Shown: positions 45,218-56,998, counted from the stretch's first letter. The stretch: DNA of 64,000 nt from Posidonia oceanica (GCA_037176725.1 JAZBRS010000049.1:37378001-37442000); one strand, 5' to 3'. The notes: generated by a model not told the origin, from the sequence alone. Numbers and translations: made by a program.

Positions 45218-47232
45218 TTAAATCAGCTTCTCTGGTTTCTGCTTAAGTTCTGTTACAGCAAGTGTAGGACGCAGACAGCAGCAGCGTCCAATGTATGACG
45301 CAAGATACAATAGCGTCCAACACCCCTGCCTTCTGTTGGTTGGTTTAACCAATGCAATCAGTGCTCGACTATGCAGAAATGACTACCACAACTCCCTGGG
45401 ACACCCTCCTTGTATTTTTAGATATAATCTTGGCAAATGGCAAGCGATTGATGCGCCAATTGGCTCTTAATTAAAATTGCAGTGTAGGACGCTGGAAATG
45501 AAAGCGTCCTACGTTGGACACTGACACCACAACCGTCCAACACTTCAAGCTATCTACTGAAATGTCTTTGCGTCGTCGATTGTTCCTTTGGGATATTTTT
45601 CTTAATGGACAAAATCCCTGTGCTCTTGAGGATCACAGGACCATACAAAGACTTTTCCCTTTTTTCTCTTTTTTTCTGATTTTTTATTTTTTTTTCTCTT
45701 CTCTTTTTTTTCTTTGTTTTCTGATTTTTCTCTTTCTTTTTCTTTTTTTTTTTGCTAATAAAAGGAAAAAATATTACAACTCTTACACTTTGATAGACAA
45801 AAGAAAGAAAAGCAATAAGACTTACAAAAGTTCTTTACAACCTACTACAAGTATTTAAAAAAAGAAAAGGACTCAAGATAGAGTTTAGATGACTTGTTTA
45901 TAACCCCTATTCAAACATTCATCCTGTAGCATCCAATAATTCCACCAAATGATCAAGCAATAAAAGGAATAAACAGACAATGTGTTGGACGCACTGTGTT
46001 CCAGCGTCCAACGTAGGACGCAGATAGGTATAGCGTCCAACACCTTGTAACAGAGAGCTGCATAGAAACACTTTCAAAGAGCGATTAAAATTTGATTTTT
46101 GGATTTCGCTTTTTTATTAGTGTTTTAAACCTGCATGACTCTCAGGGTTCCTTAAAACTTGGGTATGGCTTGCCTTCATGGGTTATTTATGGATCCTCAC
46201 AAACAGGACAAAATGTTCTTCTTCTTTGGTACTGCCCCTATCTCAACTCCTGAGAATCTTTGGGGAGCCTGAGCACACTTAGGTCCCTACCCCGTAGAGG
46301 TAGAGTCCAGCATACTCAGAATTGGTCGGGTCTCTCGCGTATTAACACAATAACAAACAAGATAAACAAACCACCGAAGGGGGGGAAGGAATATAAATCT
46401 AGACTTGGGATTCTAACTTACTTTCACACAAAGCAAGGGAAGGAAGAGTGCCCCTTGTGAAAGCAAGTGACAACACAAACACCTCTCTTAAGCCCTTTGC
46501 AACAGAGGTGCTCAGGATTTAAGTGGTTATTTTGTGTAATCCAAGAAGAGATACAATCAAATTAGTTCCCAATCAAGGGCCATGCAAGTCACAAGGAAAA
46601 CTCGATTTTTATTTGGATTTTTGAAAAGCACCCAAGTATTAAAGTTCCGGTCCCTACGGCAAAGCCGATCACCTCACACCTCGTTCCTTGCATCAGTTAT
46701 AAAAAGAAAACAAAAAGAAGATTTAAAAACAGAAGGAATCCTATCCAGATGTGTAAGACGCAAACAGTGTTGGCGTCTTATGTAAGACGCACTAACCAGG
46801 AGCGTCCAACATACAAACAGGAGATTTTTTTTTACTCAAACACCCCTTTATTCCTGAGAATCAGAACAAAAGAAAGGGGCAGTTGCATACATTTTTCAAC
46901 ATAAAGAAAAAAAAAACCTAACAGAAGAAATTGCAAGAAAAAAAAAAACTGGCCAGAGACGTAAGACGCTGGAATAGGCTGCGTCCTATGTTGGATGCTG
47001 CTCTACACAGCTTTCAACACACTGACAGACCAGACTTATTTAAATAAGAGGTAGAAACATGCTTTTTAGTGCATAATTAAAGAACAAGTACTAAGAGGGT
47101 CGTGGTGCCTCAAAACACTACGAGGAATTTCGCCACGACCTTGAAAAAAATCCGTAAAAGTAAAAGAAAGATTGCAAAGGAAAAGAAAGAAGAAGAAGAG
47201 GACACTCACCTAGCACGGGGGCACTTTTAGCC
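45218..47232 (-). other. Element B leader with repeated hairpin clusters
   Basis: Non-coding region between PBS and gag. Hairpin clusters lie at 45264-45325, 45483-45543, 45980-46045, 46752-46812 and 46960-47020. Each is a pair of back-to-back stems, e.g. GTTGGACGCA / AGCGTCCAAC then GTAGGACGCA / AGCGTCCAAC. It also holds a GTAGAGGTAGAG block shared with A's leader near 48950. No gene seen. Confidence 0.7.
47098..47140 (-). other. Candidate leader stem-loop of element B
   Basis: GGTCGTGG (47098-47105) pairs with CCACGACC (47133-47140), enclosing an inner CCTC/GAGG stem with loop AAAACACTAC. It lies roughly 95 nt after the PBS. The loop and ACTACGAGGAATTTC are kept in A at 49629-49643. Confidence 0.6.
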
Positions 47233-47250
47233 GTCCCACCGTGATCGCCA
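47233..47250 (-). other. Primer binding site of element B
   Basis: TGGCGATCACGGTGGGAC on the minus strand, three bases after the LTR end. I cannot assign the tRNA with certainty; it partly resembles the Lys-type TGGCGCCCACCGTGGGG. Confidence 0.75.
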
Positions 47251-47253
47251 ATC

Positions 47254-48562
47254 TGTGGATATGGGGTTTTCGGTTAGGAGGAGCTTGTTGTGTCCATTTA
47301 GTGCTTCCTCGTTGCCCCTTTTTTGTATCCAACTCCGTCACTCCATAGGTGACAGAATTGGTGTGATCGCCACTCTCGATTCGCTTTCGCCGGTCCTTGA
47401 GACGCCTTGGGGAGATGTGATGTGATTGCGGGTTCAACTACCTTGGGACAACGCCAGCGTTGCCCAAGCGTGCCCGTACTTGATGAGTTTCTTCTTCTTC
47501 TTCTTTTCCTTGCAAAACAGATTTTAGAGATACGGATTAACAAAGTGTAGTATATAATTCAAAACAAATTGAAAATGAGCATAAAATGAAAGGAGGAGTA
47601 CTTACCTGAGGGGTTTTATCCCCCCGGTTGCAACTAAGTATGACTATGCCTAGCTACAACAATATATGAAGTGAAATGCTTCACTATACTACGAAATTAA
47701 ACATATGATGTGAAAAGAAAATGAAAACTAAAGAAAGCCCCCTTTTGTCTATGCAAGGAATGCAAGTGGGGTTGATGTGGTGTCACAGATGACGGAGGAG
47801 GACTCAAGCTCCCACAAAACTCTTTCTCCACCTCTTCTCTCAAGATTTGAGCTCAAAACACTTTCTACTTGCTCTCACTACTTCTTCTCAAAATTGTGTT
47901 TCTCTCTTGAAAATCACTTCTAAATCCCTCACAGATCTCTCCAATTTCCCCCCCGATCCTAGTGGGGGTACCCCTGCTTTTATAGAAGCAGGGGAGGAAC
48001 AAAAAGGCCAAGTCAGCAACTTTCCTGATTCAGAAGTGTTGGGCGCCGACCGTTACAGCGTCCAACGTTAAACGCTGGCACAACCAACGTCCAACGACAC
48101 TCCGAGGCAAAGATGCCTAGATCAAAGAATATTCCTCAATAAGTGGCTGATTAATGACCATTAAAACCCATTAAGGCCTTGACCGGTCAAATGACACTTA
48201 GTGGAGGCAAAGCACGAAATTTGATTTCAGCCAAATATGGCAAGTTTGGGGAAACTGAAAACCAGGTTGTTGGACGCTATGAGTCACAGCGTCCAACGTT
48301 GGACGCTAGACCAGCCAGCATCCAACACATCAAATGGAACTTGTTGTTGGACGCTATGACACACAGCGTCCAAGGTTGGACGCTAGACTAGCCGGCGTCC
48401 AACACACTCAAATGGAAACTCGCCAATTTTGGCCTCTCGACCACAGGGACAGGTGTCAATAAGTTTGATAAGAGTACTTGAGCTAAGAAAAGAGCTTCTA
48501 GAGGTGGCCTAATGCAACAGACTACACTAACATGAAGGGAGTGCCAAAACAGGGGCTCTACA
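47254..48562 (-). repeat. Element B 5' LTR
   Basis: 1309 bp partner of 33498-34809, followed by TCTTG. Its minus-strand start is slightly altered (TGTAGAGCCCC instead of TGTAGATACCCC). Confidence 0.9.
47363..47372 (-). other. PBS-like decamer inside element B 5' LTR
   Basis: TGGCGATCAC, 109 nt from the LTR end and 113 nt from the same decamer in the PBS. Confidence 0.75.
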
Positions 48563-49764
48563 TCTTGCTTATGATTTTTTTTTTGTTTTACCCTGCAATT
48601 AATCCACCACAGAAAGGCTAGAAAATAAACCACACAGAGAATACGTTAGACGCCGAAACTGCTGCGCATAACGTTAGACGCAGAGATTCCTACAGCTAAC
48701 GCCCTGTTTCAGAGAACTGCACAGAAACACTTTCAAACAGCGATTTAAGGTTTTAATTTCTGTTTTCGCTTTGAGATCAATGTTTTAAACCTGCTGTAGC
48801 TCTCTGGGTTCCTTAAGGCTTAGGTATGGCTTTTTTTTCGGGATTTCTATGGCTCCTCACAAAATGGGTGAATATATTTTGGTACTACCCCCTACCTCAA
48901 CTCCTGAGGATGCTAGGGGGAGCCCGAATACACTTAGGTCCCTACCCCGTAGAGGTAGAGCCCAGCGTACTCGGGATTGATCGGGTCACTCACGTATCCA
49001 CACACACCAAGCACAATTAAACCACCGAAAGGGGGAGGGAGGAATACAAGTCAAAGCTTGAGGTTCTAATTATCTTTCACAAAAGGCCAAGGAAGAAGAA
49101 GGACCCCTTGTGAAAGACAATGACAATACAAGTACCTTTCCTAAGCCTTTTGCAATAGAGGTGCTTGGGACCTAGACAGTTACTTATATAACTCAAGAAA
49201 TGACACAAACAATTAGTTCCCAATGAAGGCCATGCAAGTCATATAAAAAGATTCAATTTTTTTGTTTTCTTTTTTTTGCAAAGCACCCAAAGAAGCTGAA
49301 GTTCCGGTCCCTACGGCAAAGCCAATCACCTCACACCTCAGTCCTTGGGCCAGTTATGAAAAGAAAACTAAGAGAAAATTTAAAACAAAAAGGTCTCTGT
49401 TCAGTAGACGTTAGACGCGAATATTGGAGCGTCCAATGTTAGACGCAAGGAATGGAGCGTCTAATGTTACACGTGCCAGCTCACACGTACAACGTACTGA
49501 TAGAGTTTTTTTCAGAAAAATAGTGGCTTTTACAAGCCACCTCCACTCCCGAGAATCCCAGAGAAAAGGGGAGGTGATTTCAGTTTTTTGAACATAAAAA
49601 AACGAGAAGGGTCACAGCGCCTCGAAACACTACGAGGAATTTCACCGCTACCTTAAAACTTATGAAAAATTAAAAAAAACTAAAACTAAAACTAAGAATA
49701 TCAATAATGAAGGAGGAAGAAGAAAGAAAGGGCTTACTCAGCTTGCACAATGGCACTTTTAGCC
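48563..49764 (-). other. Outer part of element A leader
   Basis: Begins with the TCTTG duplication of B. Hairpin clusters at 48640-48700 and 49409-49490. Shares blocks with B's leader, such as TTAGGTCCCTACCCCGTAGA. No gene seen. Confidence 0.65.
49611..49662 (-). other. Candidate leader stem-loop of element A
   Basis: Inner stem CCTCG (49620-49624) / CGAGG (49633-49637) with loop AAACACTA. The outer stem is less regular than in B. About 100 nt after the PBS, as in B. Confidence 0.5.
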
Positions 49765-49782
49765 GTCCCATCGTGATCGCCA
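49765..49782 (-). other. Primer binding site of element A
   Basis: TGGCGATCACGATGGGAC, one base different from B's PBS, three bases after the LTR end. Confidence 0.75.
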
Positions 49783-49785
49783 GAC

Positions 49786-51107
49786 TGTGGATATGGGGTT
49801 TCGGAGGAGAAGAGGCTTGTTCTTTTGGTTCTATTTGCTCTTTCTCGGGGTCCCCGTTTTGTATCCAACTCCGTCACTCCACAGGTGATGGAATTGGTGT
49901 GATCGCCACTCTCGGTTCGCTTTCGCTGGCCCTTGAGACGCCTTGGGGAGATGTGATATGGTTGCGGGTTCAGCTACCTTGGGACAACGCCAGCGTTGCC
50001 CAAGGGTGCCCGTGCTTGGTGAGCTTCTTCTTCTTTCTTCTTCCTCGTATGACAAATGTTAGCAAAACAAAAAATAATGCAAAGATGAATCAATACGTGT
50101 AGTAACTTGTCCAGAATAAATAGAAAAGAAAATGGAGAAACATAATGAAATACGTACCCAAGGGGTTTGATCCCCTTGATTGCAACTAATAAAGATGTAT
50201 GCTTAGCTACAACAATATATGAACTCAAAATAAAATGCTTGATTATGCTATGGAATTAAACATGTGATATCAGAAAAGAAAAGAAAATAATAAAATAGAG
50301 TCCCCTTTATCTATGCACAAAGTGCAAAGTACGTTGACATGATGCCAACAATGACAAAGGGACACTCAAGCTTTTCGAAGACTTTCCGCCTTTCAAAATC
50401 TCTCTTCACTCTTTCAATTCTCAAGGACCTTACTTCTCTAAAATCTTTTAATCTCAAGAGAGCATGTGAGTTCCAAAAATCCGGCCTTTAACCCTGTGGA
50501 GGTACCCCTGCTTTTATAGAAGCAGGGGAGGAACAAAAAAGGACACAAATACCAAGTCAGCAGAATTTCTTGTTTCAGAAGTGTTATACGCTGGAAAACC
50601 AGCGTATAACGTTATAAGCGAGAGTCCCAGCATATAATGACCTCTGAGGCATAACTGCCAGGATCAGAGAAGATTCCCCAATTAAGGAGTCATTAAGTGT
50701 GTTTAAACTCAGCTTTGATGGCTTTGACCGGTCAACAGGTTCCAAAGAAGGCAAAAAACGATTTTTGAATTTGGCCAAATAAGGAAAGCTTTGGGCTGAC
50801 TGGGCTGCCACGTTGGACACTGGAAAACCAGCGGCCAATGTTAGCCGCTGGAGAACCAGCAGCCAACGTTGTACGTTGAGAAGCCAGCGTACAACACCCT
50901 CAGTCAGTTCAATTTCCAAATTTGGTCAAGACATGAAGAATACTCAAGTTGCCGACACTTGGGACTTAGATGAGGATAACATTATGGACTGGAGAGAAAA
51001 CATTTGGCTCAAGTGAGTCATTCTGGATTGGGCAGAGGGCTTCTAAGAGCGACCTAATGCAAGAGGCTATACTAACATGAAGGGAGTGCCAAAACGGGGT
51101 ATCTACA
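49786..51107 (-). repeat. Element A 5' LTR
   Basis: 1322 bp, followed by TCGAT at 51108-51112. The hairpins at 50583-50610 and 50811-50897 match those of the 3' LTR. The PBS-like decamer is at 49899-49908, 113 nt inside. Confidence 0.9.
49899..49908 (-). other. PBS-like decamer inside element A 5' LTR
   Basis: TGGCGATCAC, 117 nt from the same decamer in the PBS itself (49773-49782). Confidence 0.75.
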
Positions 51108-51815
51108 TCGATATCCTGCCTGCGCCAAGTCTTCGGACTTGTCGATACCCTATTTGTGCTTGCGCCAGATCTTTGGATCTGTCGATATCCTGCCTGCACC
51201 AAGTCTTCGGACTTGTCGATACCCTGTTCGTGCCTGCACCAGATCTTTGGATCTGTCAATATCCTACCTGTGCTAAGTCTTCGAACTTGTCGATACCCTG
51301 TTCGTGCCTGCGCCAGATCTTTGGATCTATCGATATCCCACCTGCGCCAAGTCCGTCGATACCCTGTTCGTGCCTACGCTAGATCTTTGGATCTGTCGAT
51401 ATCCCGCCTGCGCCAAGTCTTCGACCTTGTCGATACCCTGTTTATGCCTACACCAGATCTTTAGATCTGTCGATATCCCGCCTGCGCCAGATCTTTGGAT
51501 CTGTTGATATCCCTTACTGTGCCAGATCTTCAGATCTATCGATACCCCTTGCTGCGCCAGATCTTCGGATCTGTCAATATCCCTTGTCGTCGCCAAGTCT
51601 GCGGACTTGTCAATATTCTGTTGCTGCCCGTCGCCAAGTCTTCGGACTTGTCGATATCCTGTTTTGCTTGCCGCTAGATCATCAGATCTGTCGATATCCT
51701 GCCTGCCGCCAAGTCTTCGGACTTGTCGATACCCTACCCTTTGTTGTCGCCAGATCGTCCAACCTGTCGATATCTTGCCCTCTGCCATCGTCGAGTCTTC
51801 TGACTTGTCGAGATC
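51108..51815 (+). repeat. 74-bp dimeric tandem repeat in element C, right part
   Basis: Continuation of the array cut at 5384. Units become irregular after about 51480 and include CTTGCTGCGCCAGATCTTCGG forms before fading. Confidence 0.85.
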
Positions 51816-53131
51816 CTCTTTTTGCCTTACTGCCTGGCCTTCCCCTTGGTGCCAGGAGCATTGCAGCCATCCCCTGGTATCATCTGTCTAATACTAGGGG
51901 CATCTTTTTCGCTGCCTTTGGTATCTTGCCCTCTCCTCGGGCTGGCAGTCCTAACTGCCCAGATGACACCCGTCAAACTGTCTGTCATTCTTTCCCGATG
52001 CTAGGAGCATTTTAGCCGCCCCCTGGTATCATGCCCTCATCTCCTACGAGCTGGCAGCCCTAATTGCCTGGATGACATCCGTTAAAGTGTCTGGCATCGC
52101 GGGCAGCAAGCACGTTAGTCTTGCCTGGAGTCCTCCTCCAGGCTAGCAGCCCTAACTACCCGGACAACAAGCACGTTAGTCTTGTCTAGTGACCCTCTTT
52201 GCACAAGTTTGGATTAGCTGCCAACTTGTCGCCCGGCATCACATTGCATCCTTTTTAGCATTCCTTTGCATCTCATAGCATCACATTGCATTGCATCGCA
52301 TCACATTGCATGACATGGCAGCCGCACGTAGCATACGCATCTACATGCATGCCCCTCTCGGCCGGCAGAGCCACTAGTTGGCCACTGCCCTTGCATCCAA
52401 CATCATCACATTAGCATCACAAGCTAGATAGATGCATTAGCATCGCACTCCCCATGTATCCCCAGTAGAGTCAGCAACAACATCGCATAACACCGCATTA
52501 CACTGTACATATGCCACATCACTGCATACCATTACATTAGCATCGCACTTGTGCCACATTGCACCGCATTCTCATTGCACTGACATACTCCGCGCGGCCA
52601 CCACACCAACTCTCGCACATCACACGCACAACACCAGCATCTCATACACAGCATCTGCATCGCCTTCGCATAAAGTAGAGCTCAGTGAATGGCACCCCGC
52701 GTTTGAGCCGTACACTGCTCAGTGCACAGCATCTGCATCGCCCTTGCTTAGAGCATGCTCAGCGATTGGCACCTCTGCGTTTGAGCCGGGCGGCTTAGCG
52801 CACAGCATCGCATCATCCACATCACGCACACATGCATCACCCGCGTCCCCACCAGCAGAGTTCAGCGCAATGAGCATTAGCGTAGGCATCGCACCAGGAT
52901 CCGCATTGCACCATCTATGTTAGCATTGCATCCTAGCACTCGCATCTGCATTAGCATCACATTCTAGCGTCTGCATCTGCATTGCGACAACGAGTAACGA
53001 CAATCGGTGCATCCGCCGAATAAGCGACTCACGCCAACAGCAACATCGGCTTCCACCGGTGTCAAGTAGAGTGTCTTGTCAACCCTGAGCCACAGTCTCG
53101 CGACGCTTGACCTCACTCAGGGAGGGGCATC
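51816..53131 (+). other. Element C 3' region, CAT-rich, with polypurine tract
   Basis: Non-coding. 52240-52990 is dominated by GCATCACATTGCAT-like words and GCATCTGCAT. The purine tract AGGGAGGGGCATC ends at 53131, directly before the LTR. No gene seen. Confidence 0.65.
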
Positions 53132-55758
53132 TGTAGACACCCCATTTTGATGCCCAGTAAGTGGGTTTTCTCCGGAGAAGTGTGCTCGGATCATGGCGTG
53201 GTGGAACCCACCTTTTTTCACCCAAATCTAACCCAGAAACCTACCCATTTCAGCCCCAAACCTACCCAAATTTTACTGTTGCGCGTATTGGCAGTGCGAG
53301 ATCTATGCGCGTTTTTGTCAGTTCCCCTGTGTCAGTTTGAACTACAGGGTTTTGCGCATCCCGTCGGTCAACACGTCAGCCTCCCGTTCGCTCGCACCAA
53401 CCCAACCTCGTACCTCGGATTGCCACCTACGCATTGTACCCATCCACTCCTTGGCAGACCACCCCATTTGCACGCCACCGCTTGCACAAGCCACCTCGCT
53501 TGCATGCGCCTGGGGAACTGTTCTGGTCGCCTCTGGCACACGATAGTCGACTTTCGATGCCCCAACAGTGACCTGACCTTGCCCTGCCACCCGGCCACCT
53601 CCTGCCCTCGCTCCCGTGCACGCCACCTCCTACCTAGTCGGCATTGGTAGACCAAAACCCCCCTCCTCGACCACTTGAAGGCCGGCTCTTTCACTCTTGC
53701 ACACCCTGGCCATTTTTCCCCCGAGAAAGCACCCACTAGAGCACCTGTGGTGAGCGCCACTGAGTCTCCCTTGCATCCCGGAGCCTCTGCCGTCGCATCC
53801 CGGAGCTCGACACCACAACCCAGGCCTCGCTCGAGCTTCCAAGCACCTCTGTTGCCGTTCCCCCACGAATTCCGGCTGACTGACATCTCCCAGCAACCCA
53901 ACGCAGCCCGCACACCCTGAGCCACTTCTGGCCTTGTCCACCCACTTCCAACAAACCCTCTAGCACCCGAATGCCACCGGACACCTGCCGCGACACCCCC
54001 TCTGCCTGAGTACGCAATCCAGCACCGTCGGCCGACCCCACTCAGGCCAACATTACTGCATTGCCTCCAACCCTCTGGGCACTGCATCAACGACACCCGA
54101 GCGTCCTCTGAGCATCCACGAGCATGCCCTGATCCTGCTGTGCCACAGCCACTGCCTCCCACACCGCTGCAACCCAGGCTGTTGGCCACTGCAACTCACC
54201 GACGTCGGAAGGCATAACCGTGCCCCCACACAGGTGAGCAACGCCTCCTCCTCCTTCCTAGGACCTTCCTCGACCTCCCTTGATCCTCTCTATGTGCCAA
54301 GGCAACGTCCCGTGGCCTGCCAGCCTTCCCCAAGGCCGACGGACGTGTGTGCTATTGGCGAAGAGAGGTGGAGGTGGGGAGAGAGATCCAGACACCCATT
54401 TCTTGTTTTAAACACATGCTTGTGTTCCCTGTTATGCCATCTATCTCTGTGCATGCTTGTTTTCTTGTTTTTCTTTGGTTTGCATGATCGAATCGAGCAA
54501 TGAAGTTTGCTGGTCCGGCAGCCAGCCTGCTAAGCGTAATACTCTCGCGTATTACTTGCGCAGTTTTGGTAGTAGCCAGGCTAGCTTGAACAGAGCATTT
54601 TCTCGTGATCTGCGTTTGCTTTTTTTAGCATCCAATCTTGCACAATGTATGCCTGCACACACTTGCATGTTTCCCGATCATCACTTGCATGTCTCGCATT
54701 GCCAATGACGCGTGGTTTGGTGACGAAGTCCGGCCACTGGACTGCCATGTCAATCCCCAAGCCGAACTTTTGGCCGACGTACCTCACGCCCCACATGCCC
54801 ATTTTCCAAACTAATTGCATCATTTTGATCCTGGATATGCCCTCTAGCATTCTATAGCATTAGTTGCATTTTTCGCATCGTTTGCATAGCATTTCCATAG
54901 CGATGAAGTTCACTGCCTGAACAGACAAACTGATGCACGTAATAGCTGCGTGTATTGCCTACGCGTTTTTGTCAGTATACAAACCGACCAGAATAGAGCG
55001 CTTTCCTTTAATTCGCACATGGTTTTCTGCATCTAGCTAGTTTTTGTGCATGCCCTTGCATCCATGCATGTTGCCTGACCGTTGTTTCTTGGTTTCATGC
55101 ATCGTGTCACTTGTTTTCCCGTGGTTTTTCGCCTCGAACTTGGTTTTCCTTGTATATCGCTTCTCGCTTGCATTGCATTAGGGCAATGATGTTTACTGTC
55201 AAGAGTCCTTTGGAACCGAGGTACGCCCGGTTCAGGACACTGGCAGCACAGCTGAGCACATAGATTGCCTGTTTTGTTTTTTCCATCATGCATCATGGCA
55301 TTTTAAGCATGTAATTAAGCATACATTAGGCATTCATTAAGGCATGGTATACATCGCCCTTGGGCGTATATTAATTGGCAAGCACTACCGACATTCCACA
55401 TATGCAAGCGAAAAGCCTAGAAAGACCGCTTCCCGAGCGCATGGGGGTGCCTAACCCCTTCCCCATGCGTAACAGGAGTCGTTACCCTTTCTCTGGCCCG
55501 TAATGACTATTTTGCCCTTATCCATTAGCACGAGTCACGCATTTAGCACGCATTTGCATGTTTTTTCGTGCTTTCTTCGGTTTTCCTCGTCTACTGACTT
55601 AATAGACTAGGTGGCGACTCCTTTTGCTTTTTTCGGTGTTTTCCCGGTGTTTTCGAGTCGAGTGTCCTTCCTCGGATCCACCCGTCGATCATTCGTTGAC
55701 CCCTCATTTCATTCGAGCCGGTCACTTCCGGTTCCCATCCGGGATGGTCATAAGGACA
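53132..55758 (+). repeat. Element C 3' LTR
   Basis: 2627 bp, TGTAGACACCCCATTTTGAT to GGTCATAAGGACA. GC-rich in its first 1.1 kb, giving long open frames on both strands (e.g. 54189-53368 minus) that show no domain. Its 3' part is homologous to solo LTR D. Confidence 0.85.
55612..55621 (+). other. PBS-like decamer inside element C 3' LTR
   Basis: TGGCGACTCC, 137 nt before the LTR end and identical to the first ten bases of C's PBS at 57-66. Confidence 0.75.
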
Positions 55759-56629
55759 ACGGCCAAACCACCCTGCAAACAAGGCACGCCAGCGCGATCT
55801 CCCTGTAGTCGCCTATGAGACAGGCAGCGAAACCCGTCACCGATTGAACACACGACGGAACACAGCGCCTCTTGGACAGGCGGCGAAGTCCCCTGTCCTC
55901 TTGGCAAACAAAATCTGTCCTTGACAAACCACAAATCAAAAAAGGCTAACTAAGCAAACAAGTTTCAGATAGAACGCGAGTTTTACTTGTTTAAGTAGTT
56001 AATTAATCACTTGATTTAACCTACGTGCTCTCAGTAATTAGGTTCCTAGGCTGGGGGTAAGGACAACTTTGTAGGATCTAAGGGTCACTCAATGGGATTT
56101 TTGACACTTTGGTACCTCCCTTTGACCTTCGTTAGGATTCACCAATAAGGCCTAGGCGGTGGGTTTGTCTCTCTATAGAGGGGCCCGCAACCTAGGATTC
56201 TATCCTTAGGCTCGTATCCTAACAAACCAAAAAGCAGTAAACAAACACGAAATACTAGAGTATCAAGTATCTACCAAGGATTATAATTGACTCAGGGAGA
56301 AGAAGGAGTCGATAATAAAGCCTTAGGACACCTTGAGTTCTCAATCTAACTATTATGATCAACACTAAGTATGGGAGAGCGACTTGCACTGGCCCGGTTC
56401 GCTCAGGTTGATCGTTCTAGTTAGAGAAAGAATCCCTCAAGGAACTTCAACTCTAATATCAGGAAAATAGTTTCCACCCTAATGGTGGACACAATCAGAC
56501 CTAAAAACCGTTAAGAAACTAAAATACGGTGAACAGGAATGATTTTTGATTGATTTTATGCAACTGTAGACCTAAAACACAACGTAAACTACTAAAAAAC
56601 TACTGATCTGCAGTGGAAACCGTAACCGG

Positions 56630-56700
56630 AGCCAGTCGCCTATGCTAAGGGCACCTCTGTTAGTCGCCACACAGAGGTGCGACAAGAAAAGGTGCCGCTC
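56630..56700. repeat. GTCGCC-type hairpins in element E leader
   Basis: AGTCGCCTATGC..., GGCACCTCTGT and TAGTCGCCACACAGAGGTGC: short complementary arms comparable in position to the hairpins of A and B leaders. Confidence 0.45.
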
Positions 56701-56998
56701 GTGGAGGTGGCTGTGCTCAGGTGTTTTCTAACCTCAGTAAAACCAACCTAGTCATCGAAGCTCTGGACGCCGAAGTGAGTCGTTGCCTCAAAGTGCTAAC
56801 GAGACTCGGCGCCTTAAGCGAAGAATGACTAGATGCAAGGTTTCACTAACGTCAAAAATAAAAAAAACCCGATGAAAAGGTTTGGGTGTCGCGAAAACCT
56901 ATATGCACGACCCTTAAACTGAAAACTACACCTAGATCTAGAAAAATAAATGAAGGAAAGAGTAATGCTCACGTAGCACGGAGGGTTGGCTCAAGCTG

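Larger units (their letters stand above)
33498..48562 (-). mobile_element. Element B: pol-deleted relative of A carrying gag and an antisense PMD gene
   Basis: Two LTRs (33498-34809 and 47254-48562) with TCTTG on both outer sides (33493-33497 and 48563-48567). Minus-strand order: 5' LTR, PBS, leader rich in hairpins, gag, a joint where protease to integrase core is missing, integrase C-terminal remnant, spacer, antisense gene Y, tandem arrays, purine tract, 3' LTR. In the first roughly 190 LTR bases six differences are seen, all transitions. Gag has only one stop, so B is younger or better preserved than A. It must have used enzymes from related elements. Confidence 0.9.
5385..51107 (-). mobile_element. 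Element A: near-complete Tat/Ogre retrotransposon with three antisense PMD-like genes
   Basis: Bounded by two 1322-bp LTRs (TGTAGATACCC...ATATCCACA on the minus strand) and the duplication TCGAT. Minus-strand order: 5' LTR, PBS, leader (split by B), gag, protease-like 1, protease 2, G-patch, linker, RT, RNase H, second RNase H, integrase, spacer (with solo LTR D), antisense genes Z, Y and X, tandem arrays, purine tract, 3' LTR. Without B and D it is about 24.7 kb. Nine differences in the first roughly 240 LTR bases show moderate age. Many in-frame stops make it inactive now. Confidence 0.9.
1..55758 (+). mobile_element. Element C: outer gag-only Tat/Ogre-like LTR retrotransposon, split by element A
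   Basis: The first 55 bases match 55704-55758, the end of an intact LTR at 53132-55758, so the window opens in the last bases of C's 5' LTR. The order is PBS (57), leader, gag (about 1.06-3.43 kb), non-coding spacer, 74-bp satellite, element A, rest of the satellite, CAT-rich 3' region, purine tract and 3' LTR. The left and right halves are joined by the TCGAT duplication around A, which interrupts the satellite. Without A, C would be about 12.6 kb, assuming equal LTRs. No protease, RT or integrase is seen, so it is non-autonomous. The two LTR ends differ at 6 of 55 bases, all transitions, which suggests an old insertion. Confidence 0.85.

Noticed and set aside
33498..51107. LTRs at 33498 and 49786 read as the two ends of one element
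   Set aside because: Lengths differ (1312 and 1322), subfamily differences are clear, and the target duplications pair 33498 with 47254-48562 and 49786 with 5385-6706.
53368..54189. 273-codon minus-strand frame in C's 3' LTR
   Set aside because: Gly/Trp/Cys-rich with no domain, in a GC-rich LTR where several frames are open on both strands.
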